Part shown: positions 24,173 through 33,253 of the stretch, one piece after another
Numbering within the stretch: the first letter of the stretch is position 1
Layout: each line of letters starts with the position of its first letter
Source of the DNA: Roseiarcus sp963759955
GTDB taxonomy: Bacteria > Pseudomonadota > Alphaproteobacteria > Rhizobiales > Beijerinckiaceae
DNA: 64,000 bases
Reading direction: 5' to 3'
Assembly (NCBI GenBank): GCA_963759955.1
Contig: CAVXCA010000047.1
Location: 62,001 to 126,000, forward strand
Position numbers and translations under genes: made by a program
The notes under the pieces: model-generated
What the model saw: only the letters and a program-made list of their open reading frames with translations
Told to the model about the DNA's origin: nothing
Databases searched by the model: none

Positions 24173-26052
24173 TCTTGACTTGTTCCCATAAACGTGCCGG
24201 CCACCCGCCGGGTGATTCCATAGATATCTTCGCGATCCTGCAAAGCGCCGGATTCGTCAACGAATTCTGTGAAATATTCGAGGTGAATCGGGATCGTGTG
24301 GGGCAGGAAGACGGTCCGCTCCGTCGCCCCGAGCAGCGATTGCAGACGCCCGGTCGTCCATCCCGCGGGCGCGCCGCCCATGAACAATTCGGCCAGCCGC
24401 ATCGGCTGATCGACGCGCACGCAGCCATGGCTGAACGCCCGCCGAGACGCCGCGAACAACCCGCGCGCGGGCGTGTCGTGAAGATAGACGGCGTGTTCGT
24501 TGGGAAACATGAAGAGGATTCGCCCGAGCGCGTTGGCCTCGCCGGGGGGCTGGCGAACGACGAGGCGATTGCCCACCCGGCTGACCTCGAAGCCGCGCCG
24601 GGTGAGATAATCCGGGTCCTCGGCGAGTTTGGGCGCCATTTCCTTCTTGATGATCGAATCGGGGACGCGCCAGATCGGATTGACCAGTATGTAGCGGATT
24701 TCGTTCGAGAAAATAGGCGTTGGCGTATCGGGTTTGCCGACGATGACCCGCGCCTCGTGGACAAGGTCCTCGCCGTCCATCACCTTCAGCGAATAGTCGG
24801 GGATATTGATCTCGACGCGCTCTTCGCCCATCGCGCGCGGCTCCCAGCGCCACATTTCCATATTCGCGAGGATCATCGCCTCGCGCCGCGTGGCAGGGTT
24901 GCCCGACAAGGCCTCGGCGGTGGCCGGCGTCAGGGCGCCGTTCGCCGGGAGGCCGCTCTCGCGCTGAAACGCCGCGACCGCCGAGGCGAGCCGCGTGTCG
25001 TAGACGAGCGGGTTCTTCGCGTTCGGGTCCGCGCCGACGCCGAGCCGCGCGCGCACCAACGCGACGCGCGGATCGGCCATGCCGATCCCCAGGATCGGCC
25101 CGGTGGGGATTCGCGGCGCCGCAACCGGCGCCCCTGCGCGGAGCCGCGTCAATTGGTCGCGCAGCTCGAGATAGGATTTTTGCTGTGGATTGAAGGCCTC
25201 GAGCGCGGCGCCAGGGTCGGGGGCGACGGCGACGGCGGCCAACGCTTGCCCCGGATCGGCCACGCTCGGCCGCGCCGCGATCGCCGGCGAAATCCGCCCC
25301 GGCGCCACGCGGGAGCCGCTCGCCTGCATCGCATAGGCGACCACCGCCTGCGAAAGGACGGCCTCGGTCTCGGCGAGGCGCGCCGGCGAGAGGTCGGCAA
25401 GGGGGCCCTTCGGCAGCGCGAACGCCGAGAGATCGAGGCCGTCCACGTCCGCCTGGGCGAGTCGGGCGAGCGCCGAATCCGCGGCGGGCGTCAGGCCCTG
25501 TTCCGTGACCCAGACCGGAGCGAAATCGCGCGCGGCGTAAAACGCTTTGATCGCCTCGCGCGCCGCGCGCCAGTCGCCGGCGCCGATCGGGCTGGTCTTG
25601 ACGTTTTCGGCGACGAGGGCCGCCAGCGTGGCCTCGAGCGCCGTCGACAGTTCGGACCTCGCGGGGGCCGGCAGGGCGTCGAGGACGGCGTCCAGCGGCT
25701 CGACGGCCGGGTCGCCGGCTTCGTGAAGCGGCGAAAGCGCGAAGCCCGTCGCCGGCCGCGGGAACCGGGTCAGGCCGTCGAGGAGACCAGCTTCGCCTCG
25801 CGCGGCGGGCGCCGCTGGCAGGAGCCTCTGGGCCGAAGGGAAATCCGGAAACGCCGGCGCCGCCGGCGCGATCAGGCCCGGGGGACCGGCGTGCGCCGTG
25901 CGTCCGCCCGAATATCCCGCCGCGGCCAGCGCGACGGCGCAAAGGCAAAGCGACTTGGCCAACGCGCTCATGGAGAAGCCCCTGCGCCGCGCGCCCGACG
26001 AGGGACGCTCATAGGATCGATACGGTCCGCCATTCGGCTGGAACGAGTCCAT
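24169..26052 (-). CDS. L,D-transpeptidase, YcbB/LdtD-like
   Basis: A 627-residue periplasmic enzyme. A signal peptide is seen best from an internal ATG at 25971 (ALAKSLCLCAVALAAAGYSG then AHA); the ATG at 26052 gives an extra basic leader. Residues about 150-300 are the YcbB scaffold domain (AIKAFYAARDFAPVWV), about 330-400 a peptidoglycan-binding repeat (VALVRARLGVGAD, AVAAFQRESGLPANGALTP), and the C-terminal third a YkuD catalytic domain with the active-site motif FSHGCVRVDQP (Cys nucleophile). Such enzymes form 3-3 crosslinks. The neighbouring MepK-like gene would cut the same bonds, a synthesis/turnover pair. Confidence 0.93.
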   Translation of the reverse strand: MDSFQPNGGPYRSYERPSSGARRRGFSMSALAKSLCLCAVALAAAGYSGGRTAHAGPPGLIAPAAPAFPDFPSAQRLLPAAPAARGEAGLLDGLTRFPRPATGFALSPLHEAGDPAVEPLDAVLDALPAPARSELSTALEATLAALVAENVKTSPIGAGDWRAAREAIKAFYAARDFAPVWVTEQGLTPAADSALARLAQADVDGLDLSAFALPKGPLADLSPARLAETEAVLSQAVVAYAMQASGSRVAPGRISPAIAARPSVADPGQALAAVAVAPDPGAALEAFNPQQKSYLELRDQLTRLRAGAPVAAPRIPTGPILGIGMADPRVALVRARLGVGADPNAKNPLVYDTRLASAVAAFQRESGLPANGALTPATAEALSGNPATRREAMILANMEMWRWEPRAMGEERVEINIPDYSLKVMDGEDLVHEARVIVGKPDTPTPIFSNEIRYILVNPIWRVPDSIIKKEMAPKLAEDPDYLTRRGFEVSRVGNRLVVRQPPGEANALGRILFMFPNEHAVYLHDTPARGLFAASRRAFSHGCVRVDQPMRLAELFMGGAPAGWTTGRLQSLLGATERTVFLPHTIPIHLEYFTEFVDESGALQDREDIYGITRRVAGTFMGTSQD

Positions 26053-26104
26053 CCTAGACGGATTTTCGTCAAATGCGCGAACGCTACGCCCGTCTTGGCG
26101 CTGC

Positions 26105-27595
26105 TCAGGCCGCCGCCTCGCCGACGCCTTCGGCGTCGATGCCTATTTCCTTCATTTTCCGGTACAAAGTCGAACGGCCAATGCCGAGCTTGCGCGCCAT
26201 CTGGGACATCTGACCGCGATAATGGGCGTAGGCGAAGCGGATCGCTTCGGCCTCGATGTCCTCGATTCGGCGCACGTCGCCGCTCTCGTCGATCAGGCGC
26301 ATGACATTGGGATCGTGCGGTTCGAAATGCAGGCCTTCCGCGACGCTCGAAGCGGGCGCCGGCGTTTCGGCGACAAGCGGCGGGGCGGGGGGGATGCGGA
26401 CGTCGAAGCCTTCGACCTGCGCCGCGATCTGTGGGAATTCGGCGACCGTCAGTTCGTCGCCGTCCGCCAGCACCACCGCGCGAAACATCGCGTTCTCGAG
26501 CTGGCGCACGTTGCCGGGCCAGTCGTAGGCGCAAAGCAGCGCGAACGCGTCGTTGGCGATGCCGCGGATACGCTTGCCTTCTTCGGCGCAAAAACGCGCG
26601 AGGAAGCGGCGCGCCAGCTCCGGCACGTCCATCGCGCGGGCGCGAAGCGGGGGAATCGTGATCGGGAAGACGTTGAGGCGATAGAACAGGTCTTCGCGAA
26701 AGCGGCCGCGCTTGACGAGCTCGATGAGGTTCTGGTTGGTCGCGGAGACGAGGCGGATGTCGACCTTGACCGGACGGCGAGCGCCGACGGGGTCGATTTC
26801 GCCGTCCTGCAGCGCGCGCAGCAATTTGACCTGGGCGTCGAGGGGCAACTCGCCGATCTCGTCGAGAAACAGCGTGCCGCCGTGCGCCTCGACGAATTTT
26901 CCCACGTGCTTTTCCGTGGCGCCGGTGAAGGCGCCCTTCTCATGCCCGAACAAGATCGATTCGACGAGGTTCTCCGGCAGCGCGCCGCAGTTGACGGTGA
27001 CGAACGGCTTGCCGCGCCGCTCCGAGCCGCCTTGAATCGCGCGCGCCATCAATTCCTTGCCGACGCCCGATTCGCCTTCGATCAGCACCGGGATGTTCGA
27101 TTTGGCGGCGCGTTCGGCGAGGCGAATCGTCCGCGCCATGCTCTCGACCTTGGTGACGATGTCGCGAAAACTCAATTCGCCCACGCGCCGCCGGGTCGCG
27201 CGCCGCAGTTCGTCCTCGAGCGCATCGACGCGCAACGCGTTCTTGATCGAGACCTGCAGACGCTCGGCGCCGACCGGCTTGACCACGAAATCGTGGGCGC
27301 CGGCGCGCATCGCCGAGATCACCGCCTCGATCGAGCCGTGCGCGGTCTGAACGATCGCGGGAATGGCGATTTCATGCTGGCGCATCCGCGTGAGCACGCC
27401 CATGCCGTCGAGATCCGGCATGACGAGGTCGAGAATGACGAGATCGACCGGCGGTCGATCGGAGGCCTCCAATCGCGCCAGACCCGTTTCGCCCGAATCG
27501 GCCGTCTCCACCTCATAACCGAATCGGCGCGTCATCGCTTCGAGAAGCCGGCGTTGAATCGGGTCGTCGTCGACGATGAGGATGAGAGCGGCCAT
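26105..27595 (-). CDS. NtrC-family sigma-54-dependent response regulator
   Basis: A 496-residue three-domain regulator. Receiver domain 1-120 with phosphoacceptor Asp56 (VILDLVMPDLDG) and Lys107 region (FVVKPVG). AAA+ domain about 145-385 with Walker A IEGESGVGKE, the sigma-54 contact loop GAFTGA (EKGAFTGATEK) and Walker B GGTLFLDEIGELP. C-terminal Fis-type helix-turn-helix (QMSQMARKLGIGRSTLYRKM). It has no histidine kinase beside it, so it is an orphan in this window. The gene is divergent from pepF. Its long linker before the HTH (VRIPPAPPLVAETPAPASS) is Pro-rich. Confidence 0.95.
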   Translation of the reverse strand: MAALILIVDDDPIQRRLLEAMTRRFGYEVETADSGETGLARLEASDRPPVDLVILDLVMPDLDGMGVLTRMRQHEIAIPAIVQTAHGSIEAVISAMRAGAHDFVVKPVGAERLQVSIKNALRVDALEDELRRATRRRVGELSFRDIVTKVESMARTIRLAERAAKSNIPVLIEGESGVGKELMARAIQGGSERRGKPFVTVNCGALPENLVESILFGHEKGAFTGATEKHVGKFVEAHGGTLFLDEIGELPLDAQVKLLRALQDGEIDPVGARRPVKVDIRLVSATNQNLIELVKRGRFREDLFYRLNVFPITIPPLRARAMDVPELARRFLARFCAEEGKRIRGIANDAFALLCAYDWPGNVRQLENAMFRAVVLADGDELTVAEFPQIAAQVEGFDVRIPPAPPLVAETPAPASSVAEGLHFEPHDPNVMRLIDESGDVRRIEDIEAEAIRFAYAHYRGQMSQMARKLGIGRSTLYRKMKEIGIDAEGVGEAAA

Positions 27596-27767
27596 GAAAG
27601 TCCTGTCGGGGCGGCCTTCGCGGGCCGCTTGCCGCCCGACAGTCGGATATCACGGTAAATGTCATGTTAATGGCGTCCCAATTTGGCGCGCCCGTCGCAC
27701 ATATGCGCATTGAAGGCGCGCCGACATTAGACAATATAGAGTTGTTTCTCTGGCAAGGGCCGATCGC

Positions 27768-29618
27768 ATGACTCATCGCGGGCGCGTTTTTTCAGCTAGC
27801 GTTTTTCAGAGCGGCGAGGCGCGGAACTCGGCCGGGCGGGATTTGGGCGTCCTGCCGCAATGGCGGCTCGACGACCTTTACGAAGGCATGGATTCGCCGC
27901 GCTTCGCGGCCGATCTCGAGCGCGCCGCCGCGGACGCCGCGAATTTCGCGGCGCGCTATCGCGGCAAGCTGGCCGAGCTCGCCGCGGGGGCGGACGCGGG
28001 CGAGCGCCTGTGCGAGGCGGTCAGCGCTTATGAGGCGTTGCAGGATTTGATGGGCCGGATCATGTCCTACGCGTCGCTGCTCTACGCCGGCGACACCAGC
28101 GACGTCGCGCGGGGCAAATTCTATGGCGACGCGCAGGAAAAGGTCACCGCGCTGGCCGGCGAATTGCTGTTCTTCGAACTCGAGATCAATCGCCTCGACG
28201 ACTCGGCGCTCGACGCGGCGATACGCGGCTCCGCGCTCGCCCATTACCGCCCTTGGCTGGAGGACATCCGCAAGGAGCGCCCGCACCAGCTCGCCGACGA
28301 GATCGAGCAGTTGTTCCTGGAAAAGTCGGTCTCCGGCGTCGCCGCCTGGAACCGACTGTTCGACGACACGGTCGCCTCGCTGCGCTTCGCGTTCGAAGGC
28401 GAGGAGCTGACGCTCGAACCGCTGCTCGCCAAGTTGCAGGATCCCGACGCGGCGAAGCGCGAAGCGGCCGCCCATTCGCTCGCCGCGACGCTCGGCGCCA
28501 ATCAGCGCGTGTTCGCGTTGATCATGAACACTCTCGCCAAGGACAAGGAAATCGCAGATCGCTGGCACAAGTTCGACGACATCGCCGATTCGCGCCATCT
28601 GGCCAATCGCGTCGAGCGCGAGGTCGTCGAGGCGATGGTCGCCGCGGTGACCGATTCCTACCCTAAGCTTTCGCATCGCTATTACGCGCTCAAGGCGCGC
28701 TGGTTCGGCAAGGCCCAGCTCGATCATTGGGATCGCAACGCGCCGCTGCCCAACGCCCCGGCGCGCACCTACAGCTGGATTGCGGCGCGCGACACGGTGC
28801 TCGACGCCTATCGCGGCTTTTCGCCTGATATGTCCGACATCGCGCGCCGGTTCTTCGACGAAGGCTGGATCGACGCGCCGGTGCGCCCGGGCAAGGCGCC
28901 CGGCGCCTTCGCGCATCCGACGACGCCCTCGGCGCACCCCTTTGTGCTCGTCAATTATCTCGGCAAGCCGCGCGACGTCATGACGCTCGCTCACGAACTC
29001 GGGCACGGCGTCCATCAGGTGCTCGCCGGTCCGAACGGCGCGCTGATGGCGCCGACGCCGTTGACGCTCGCCGAAACCGCTTCGGTGTTCGGCGAGATGC
29101 TGACCTTTCGCGCGCTGCTCGCCACGACAGTCGATCCGGCGATGCGCAAGTCGATGCTGGCGGCCAAAGTCGAGGACATGCTCAACACGGTCGTGCGGCA
29201 GATCGCATTCTACAAGTTCGAGCGCAAAGTTCACACCGAGCGCAAGAACGGCGAACTGACCGCCGAGACGATCAACGCGCTATGGATGAGCGTGCAGGCG
29301 GAGAGCCTGGGGCCGGCGATCAAGCTCGGGCCCGGCTACGAGACCTATTGGAGCTACATCGGCCATTTCATTCATTCGCCGTTCTACGTCTACGCCTACG
29401 CATTCGGCGATTGCCTGGTGAATTCGCTTTACGGCGTCTACGAACGCTCGCACGAGGGCTTCGCCGAACGCTATCTCGCGATGCTCGCCGCCGGCGGCAC
29501 CAAGCACCATGCCGAGCTGCTCGCGCCCTTCGGCCTCGACGCCCGCGATCCCGCGTTTTGGGGGATCGGGCTGTCGCTGATCGAGCGCATGATCGGCGAA
29601 CTCGAGGCGTTGGGCTGA
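27768..29618 (+). CDS. pepF: M3 family oligoendopeptidase F
   Basis: A 616-residue cytosolic zinc metallopeptidase of family M3. The zinc motif is LAHELGHGVHQ with His409, Glu410 and His413; the third ligand Glu follows in LTLAETASVFGEM. N-terminal helical domain and YSWIAARDTVLDAYRGFSPD are typical of PepF/PZ-type enzymes. It degrades short peptides, with no export signal. Alphaproteobacteria usually have one such gene. The first possible ATG (27768) is used; the conserved region starts near residue 29 (LGVLPQWRLDDLYEGMDSP), so a slightly later start is possible. Confidence 0.93.
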   Translation: MTHRGRVFSASVFQSGEARNSAGRDLGVLPQWRLDDLYEGMDSPRFAADLERAAADAANFAARYRGKLAELAAGADAGERLCEAVSAYEALQDLMGRIMSYASLLYAGDTSDVARGKFYGDAQEKVTALAGELLFFELEINRLDDSALDAAIRGSALAHYRPWLEDIRKERPHQLADEIEQLFLEKSVSGVAAWNRLFDDTVASLRFAFEGEELTLEPLLAKLQDPDAAKREAAAHSLAATLGANQRVFALIMNTLAKDKEIADRWHKFDDIADSRHLANRVEREVVEAMVAAVTDSYPKLSHRYYALKARWFGKAQLDHWDRNAPLPNAPARTYSWIAARDTVLDAYRGFSPDMSDIARRFFDEGWIDAPVRPGKAPGAFAHPTTPSAHPFVLVNYLGKPRDVMTLAHELGHGVHQVLAGPNGALMAPTPLTLAETASVFGEMLTFRALLATTVDPAMRKSMLAAKVEDMLNTVVRQIAFYKFERKVHTERKNGELTAETINALWMSVQAESLGPAIKLGPGYETYWSYIGHFIHSPFYVYAYAFGDCLVNSLYGVYERSHEGFAERYLAMLAAGGTKHHAELLAPFGLDARDPAFWGIGLSLIERMIGELEALG

Positions 29619-29881
29619 AGGGACGATCCCGCGGCAGGGCGGACCTCGAGCGAATCGCAAGCGGGAGCGCGCGAGTCGCCGCTGGGAGGCGACCGATCTC
29701 CGGCCTCGCGCGCTGGGTCGCGCGCTATGCGTCGAATTGCCGCACTCTTTGGCGGATCGAGCGAACGGCGGGCGTAAGCCTGGGGCAAGCGCTCACTCCT
29801 AGCCCGCTAGGACGCCGTATTCCCGCTTCCTGTTGCGGGCAGGCTCGCAACGCGCTCCGAACCCCAGGTCCAGGTCCGAAC

Positions 29882-31561
29882 ATGTCCCGAGAGCAAACGT
29901 CGACGAACGGAATTCTCGCAGAACAAATCGAATTCACGCAAATCGACGCGGAATGCTGCGCGCGGGTCCGACGGCTCAAATCGGCAATCGACCGAGAGTT
30001 GCCGGCCGCCCTCGACAAGTTTTACGATCGCGTTCGCGCAACCCCCGAAGTGAAGCAGTTCTTCGCCAATGACGCCCACATCGCCGCGGCGAAGGGCGCG
30101 CAAATCGGTCACTGGGGCGCAATCAGTTCGGGCAATTTCGACGATCGCTATTTTGAACACGCGCGCGCGATCGGCTTGGCGCACGCCAGGACCGGCCTTG
30201 AGCCGCGCTGGTATATCGGCGGTTACGCCCTCATTCTGGAATCGCTGATCCAATCGCTCGTTCAAGAACTTTGGCCCAAGGCGCTTCTCGGGCGCGGTTC
30301 GAGCCGCGCGGCTCGGGAGGCCGGCGCGGCGCTCGGCTCTATCGTCAAGGCCGTGCTGCTCGATATGGACATTGCGATTTCCGTCTACACCAACGCCGTC
30401 AAAGACGAGCGCGACAAGAGGCAGGCCGAAGTCGAAGCGGAGGCCAAAGCGCGCGCGATGGTGGTGGATTCGATCGGCGCGGGTCTGACCAAGCTCGCCG
30501 GCAAAGACCTCTCCTATCGCATGAGCGAGGACATGCCGGAGGCCTATCGCAAGCTGCAGAACGATTACAACGGCGCGGTCGAGCAGTTGGCCGAAGCGTT
30601 CGGAGGCGTCAACGAGTCCGTCGACGCGGTGCATTCGGGCACGCAGCAGATCAGCTCGGCCGCCAACGATCTTTCCCGACGCACAGAGCAGCAGGCTTCG
30701 AGCCTTGAAGAGACCGCGGCGGCGCTCGGCGAAATCACCACGACGGTGCGCAAGACCGCCGAGGGCGCCAAGCTGGCGCGCGAAGTGGTGGCGGTCGCGC
30801 GCGAGGACGCGCAGAGCGGCGGCGAGATCGTCAGCAAGGCGGTCGAGGCGATGGGCAAGATCGAGAACTCCTCGCAGCAGATCAGCCAGATCATCGGCGT
30901 GATCGACGAGATCGCGTTCCAGACCAATCTGCTCGCGCTCAACGCCGGCGTCGAGGCGGCGCGGGCGGGAGACTCGGGGCGAGGTTTCGCCGTGGTCGCC
31001 TCCGAGGTGCGCGCGCTGGCGCAGCGGTCGGCCGAGGCCGCCAAGGAGATCAAGGCGCTGATCTTGACCTCGGCGACCCAGGTCGGCGAGGGCGTCGAAC
31101 TGGTGGCGCAGACCGGCAAGGCGCTCGATCGGATCGGTAAGAAAGTATCCGAGATCAACAATGTCGTGGCGGACATCGCGACGAGCGCCCAGGAACAGGC
31201 CTCCGGCCTTCAGCAGGTCAACATCGCCGTCAATCAGATGGATCAGGTTACGCAGCAGAACGCCGCGATGTCCGAGCAAGCGAGCGCCGCGAGCCGGGCG
31301 TTGGCCCAGGAGAGCGAGCGGCTTGCCCAACTGGTCGGGCAGTTCCAGATCGGGCGGGGCGGGGACGACGCCGTTCGTCGCGAACTGAAGAAGATCGCGC
31401 CCCACGCTTTTGCGGAACGGACGAACGCGCCCGCCGCCGAGGCGTCGCGCGTCGCGCCGCCCGTACGGACCGCTCGCCCGGTCGCCAAAGCTGTCGCCGC
31501 GGGCTCCGGGCGGCGAGCGGCGGCGCCCGAAGCGGCGGACGACGGTTGGCAGGAATTCTGA
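29882..31561 (+). CDS. Globin-coupled cytoplasmic chemoreceptor (IcpA-like)
   Basis: A 559-residue methyl-accepting chemotaxis protein with no transmembrane segment. Residues 1-180 form a globin-coupled sensor domain; GLAHARTGLEPRWYIGGY puts the proximal heme His at residue 101, as in HemAT-type oxygen sensors. A HAMP-like segment follows (GLTKLAGKDLSYRMSEDMPE), then the methyl-accepting domain with the hairpin tip IIGVIDEIAFQTNLLALNAG. The C terminus DDGWQEF resembles the pentapeptide tether for CheR/CheB. It opens the che operon, like icpA in Sinorhizobium. The ATG at 29882 fits the start of the globin fold. Ligand (oxygen) is inferred. Confidence 0.92.
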   Translation: MSREQTSTNGILAEQIEFTQIDAECCARVRRLKSAIDRELPAALDKFYDRVRATPEVKQFFANDAHIAAAKGAQIGHWGAISSGNFDDRYFEHARAIGLAHARTGLEPRWYIGGYALILESLIQSLVQELWPKALLGRGSSRAAREAGAALGSIVKAVLLDMDIAISVYTNAVKDERDKRQAEVEAEAKARAMVVDSIGAGLTKLAGKDLSYRMSEDMPEAYRKLQNDYNGAVEQLAEAFGGVNESVDAVHSGTQQISSAANDLSRRTEQQASSLEETAAALGEITTTVRKTAEGAKLAREVVAVAREDAQSGGEIVSKAVEAMGKIENSSQQISQIIGVIDEIAFQTNLLALNAGVEAARAGDSGRGFAVVASEVRALAQRSAEAAKEIKALILTSATQVGEGVELVAQTGKALDRIGKKVSEINNVVADIATSAQEQASGLQQVNIAVNQMDQVTQQNAAMSEQASAASRALAQESERLAQLVGQFQIGRGGDDAVRRELKKIAPHAFAERTNAPAAEASRVAPPVRTARPVAKAVAAGSGRRAAAPEAADDGWQEF

Positions 31562-32246
31562 ACGGTGTGCGCCGGCGATAGCCCGGCCGCGGCCTCCTCG
31601 AATCGAGCGACGATCCATTCCTTGCCGGCGCGCGCAAGGTGGCGGAACCCGGCGGTTCGGGCGCTCGATTGTCTGGCATTTTAATCATCGAGAAACCAAT
31701 CCTGTTTAGGAGTATAGGCGCGATCGACAGGAATCGCCTTCGCCCGGAGGCGTCTGAGGCATGAAGCCGTTCGCTCGCGTCGCGCCTTGAGCCGACATGC
31801 CTACGTTCGAATTCGATGCTTTCGTTTGATCGTTGTGTCCAAGCGCCGATACGGCTTGGCGCGTCGCGGCCAATGGAGCGCCGAGTTTGGGCGCAATCCA
31901 TTCGCTTCAAGAGGCCGCACGATGCTCGTTCCCCGCTCCCTTTCCGCCCAGTCGGAAGACGCGTCCCTCAGCGTCCCCGGACCGCGACGCGCCTCGCTTG
32001 ATCTGCCGCCGTCATGGTCTCCCCGGCCTTGTTCAGTGTCGCCATCGCGAGGAGAGGGAATTGCCCCGGGCTTTCCCGAAATCCTTCAAGCGCGAAGCGC
32101 GGGCTGGCTTCAGCGCGCGCCCCATTTCGTTTGCGGGACGCGCCGCGCTCGCGGCGCCGGCGGCGCCATAGCTTGAATCCGACGTCGCAGAGTTCGCGCC
32201 GCGCGCGGACCCGGGCGACGAGCGGAACGGATCATGAGGGGGCGTA
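31562..32246. other. 685-base gap between the receptor gene and the STAS gene
   Basis: No convincing gene on either strand; the open frames here lack homology and are typical high-GC noise. A small hairpin (CGCCTTCGCCCGGAGGCG) lies at about 31736-31753. The stretch 31670-31715 is locally AT-rich (ATTTTAATCATCG, AATCCTGTTTAGGAGTATAG) and is the best place for a second promoter of the che genes. The gap splits the otherwise compact operon. Confidence 0.5.
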
Positions 32247-32873
32247 ATGGCTAAAGAATCAGTATGGCAGCGGCGGGCGCGAAAATGCCGGTCGGCGAAA
32301 GCCGACTACTATCCCAAAGTCGACCTGACCGAAACGGCTGACGGCGCGGAGGGCGCCGTGCCGGCGCTCGGACGTTTCGCTCTTCCCGCTGCGGCTCCGC
32401 TGGCCGCGGCGCCGGCGAACGACGTGGGACAGGACGCCCCGCCGCCATCGGAAGACCTCGATCCTCCCGCTGCGGCTCCGCTCGCCGCGGCGCTGGCGAA
32501 CGAGGAGGCCGAAGAGGCGCCGGAAGACCTCGATCCTCCGCCTGCCGCTCCCCCTGCCGCTCCGCTCGCCGCGACGCCGGCGGCGGGCGATTCGGCGGAA
32601 GCCGTGCCGCTGCCCGAATGCCTCGATCTTCCCGCCGCGAAGCCGCTGGCCAGGGCGTTGCTGGAGCGGCGCGGCAAGCCGATCGTATTGGACGCTGCGG
32701 CGGTTCATCAGTTGGGCGCCCAATGCGTTCAGGTGTTGTTGTCGGCGCGGCGAACCTGGGACGCCGACGGCGTTCCGCTCTCGATTGTCAATTGCGCGCC
32801 CCGGATGATCGAGGATCTCCAACTCCTCGGGATCGATTCGACGGCGCTAATGAGTGGAGTGCAGCCTCAATGA
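32247..32873 (+). CDS. STAS-domain chemotaxis accessory protein (CheS position)
   Basis: A 208-residue protein. The C-terminal 95 residues are a STAS domain (CLDLPAAKPLARALLERRGK, VLDAAAVHQLGAQCVQVLLS, DGVPLSIVNCAPRMIEDLQLLG). The N-terminal half is Ala/Pro/Glu-rich and holds decayed copies of the first STAS helix (FALPAAAPLAAAPAND, DLDPPAAAPLAAALANE). In Sinorhizobium the second gene of the che operon encodes CheS, a small protein that binds CheA and speeds CheY1 dephosphorylation; this gene is in that place. Its stop overlaps cheY1 (ATGA). Orthology to CheS is inferred from position and fold only. Confidence 0.75.
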   Translation: MAKESVWQRRARKCRSAKADYYPKVDLTETADGAEGAVPALGRFALPAAAPLAAAPANDVGQDAPPPSEDLDPPAAAPLAAALANEEAEEAPEDLDPPPAAPPAAPLAATPAAGDSAEAVPLPECLDLPAAKPLARALLERRGKPIVLDAAAVHQLGAQCVQVLLSARRTWDADGVPLSIVNCAPRMIEDLQLLGIDSTALMSGVQPQ

Positions 32874-33235
32874 GTATGACGATCCTGACCGTCGACGATT
32901 CCCGCACCATGCGCGACATGTTGAAAGTCGCGCTGACGGAAGCGGGCTATCGCGTCGTGCAAGCGGTGGACGGCATGCACGGCCTCGAGGTTTTGGCGCA
33001 AGAGGCGCCGCGCGTCATCATCACCGACATCAACATGCCCAAGCTCGACGGCTTCGGCTTCATCGAGCGCGTTCGCGAGAACCAGCGCTTTCTCGGCGTT
33101 CCAATCCTCGTTCTGACGACGGAGAGCTCGCCGGAGAAGAAGAACCTGGCGCGCCGCGCGGGCGCGACGGGATGGATCGTCAAGCCGTTCGATTCGGTCA
33201 AACTGGTCGACGTCGTGCGGCGCGTCGCCGCCTAA
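32870..33235 (+). CDS. cheY1: Chemotaxis response regulator CheY (first copy)
   Basis: A 121-residue stand-alone receiver domain: acidic pair ILTVDDSRTMR, phosphoacceptor Asp53 in IITDINMPKLDG, Thr at LVLTTESS and Lys in WIVKPFDSVKL. No output domain, so it acts by binding CheA and the flagellar switch or as a phosphate sink. In Sinorhizobium-type systems CheY1 is the sink and CheY2 the motor regulator; the order here suggests the same. ATG at 32870 overlaps the STAS gene; cheA follows after 18 bases. Confidence 0.93.
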   Translation: MSMTILTVDDSRTMRDMLKVALTEAGYRVVQAVDGMHGLEVLAQEAPRVIITDINMPKLDGFGFIERVRENQRFLGVPILVLTTESSPEKKNLARRAGATGWIVKPFDSVKLVDVVRRVAA

Positions 33236-33253
33236 GCGCTGAAGGATTCTTCA

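Noticed and set aside
24175..26304. Plus-strand open frame of 709 codons opposite the L,D-transpeptidase
   Set aside because: Arg-rich antisense shadow; the minus strand shows a signal peptide, peptidoglycan-binding repeat and SHGCVR active site.
31787..32176. Possible small genes in the gap before the STAS gene
   Set aside because: Overlapping frames in all phases, Arg/Pro-rich, no convincing ribosome-binding site or motif.
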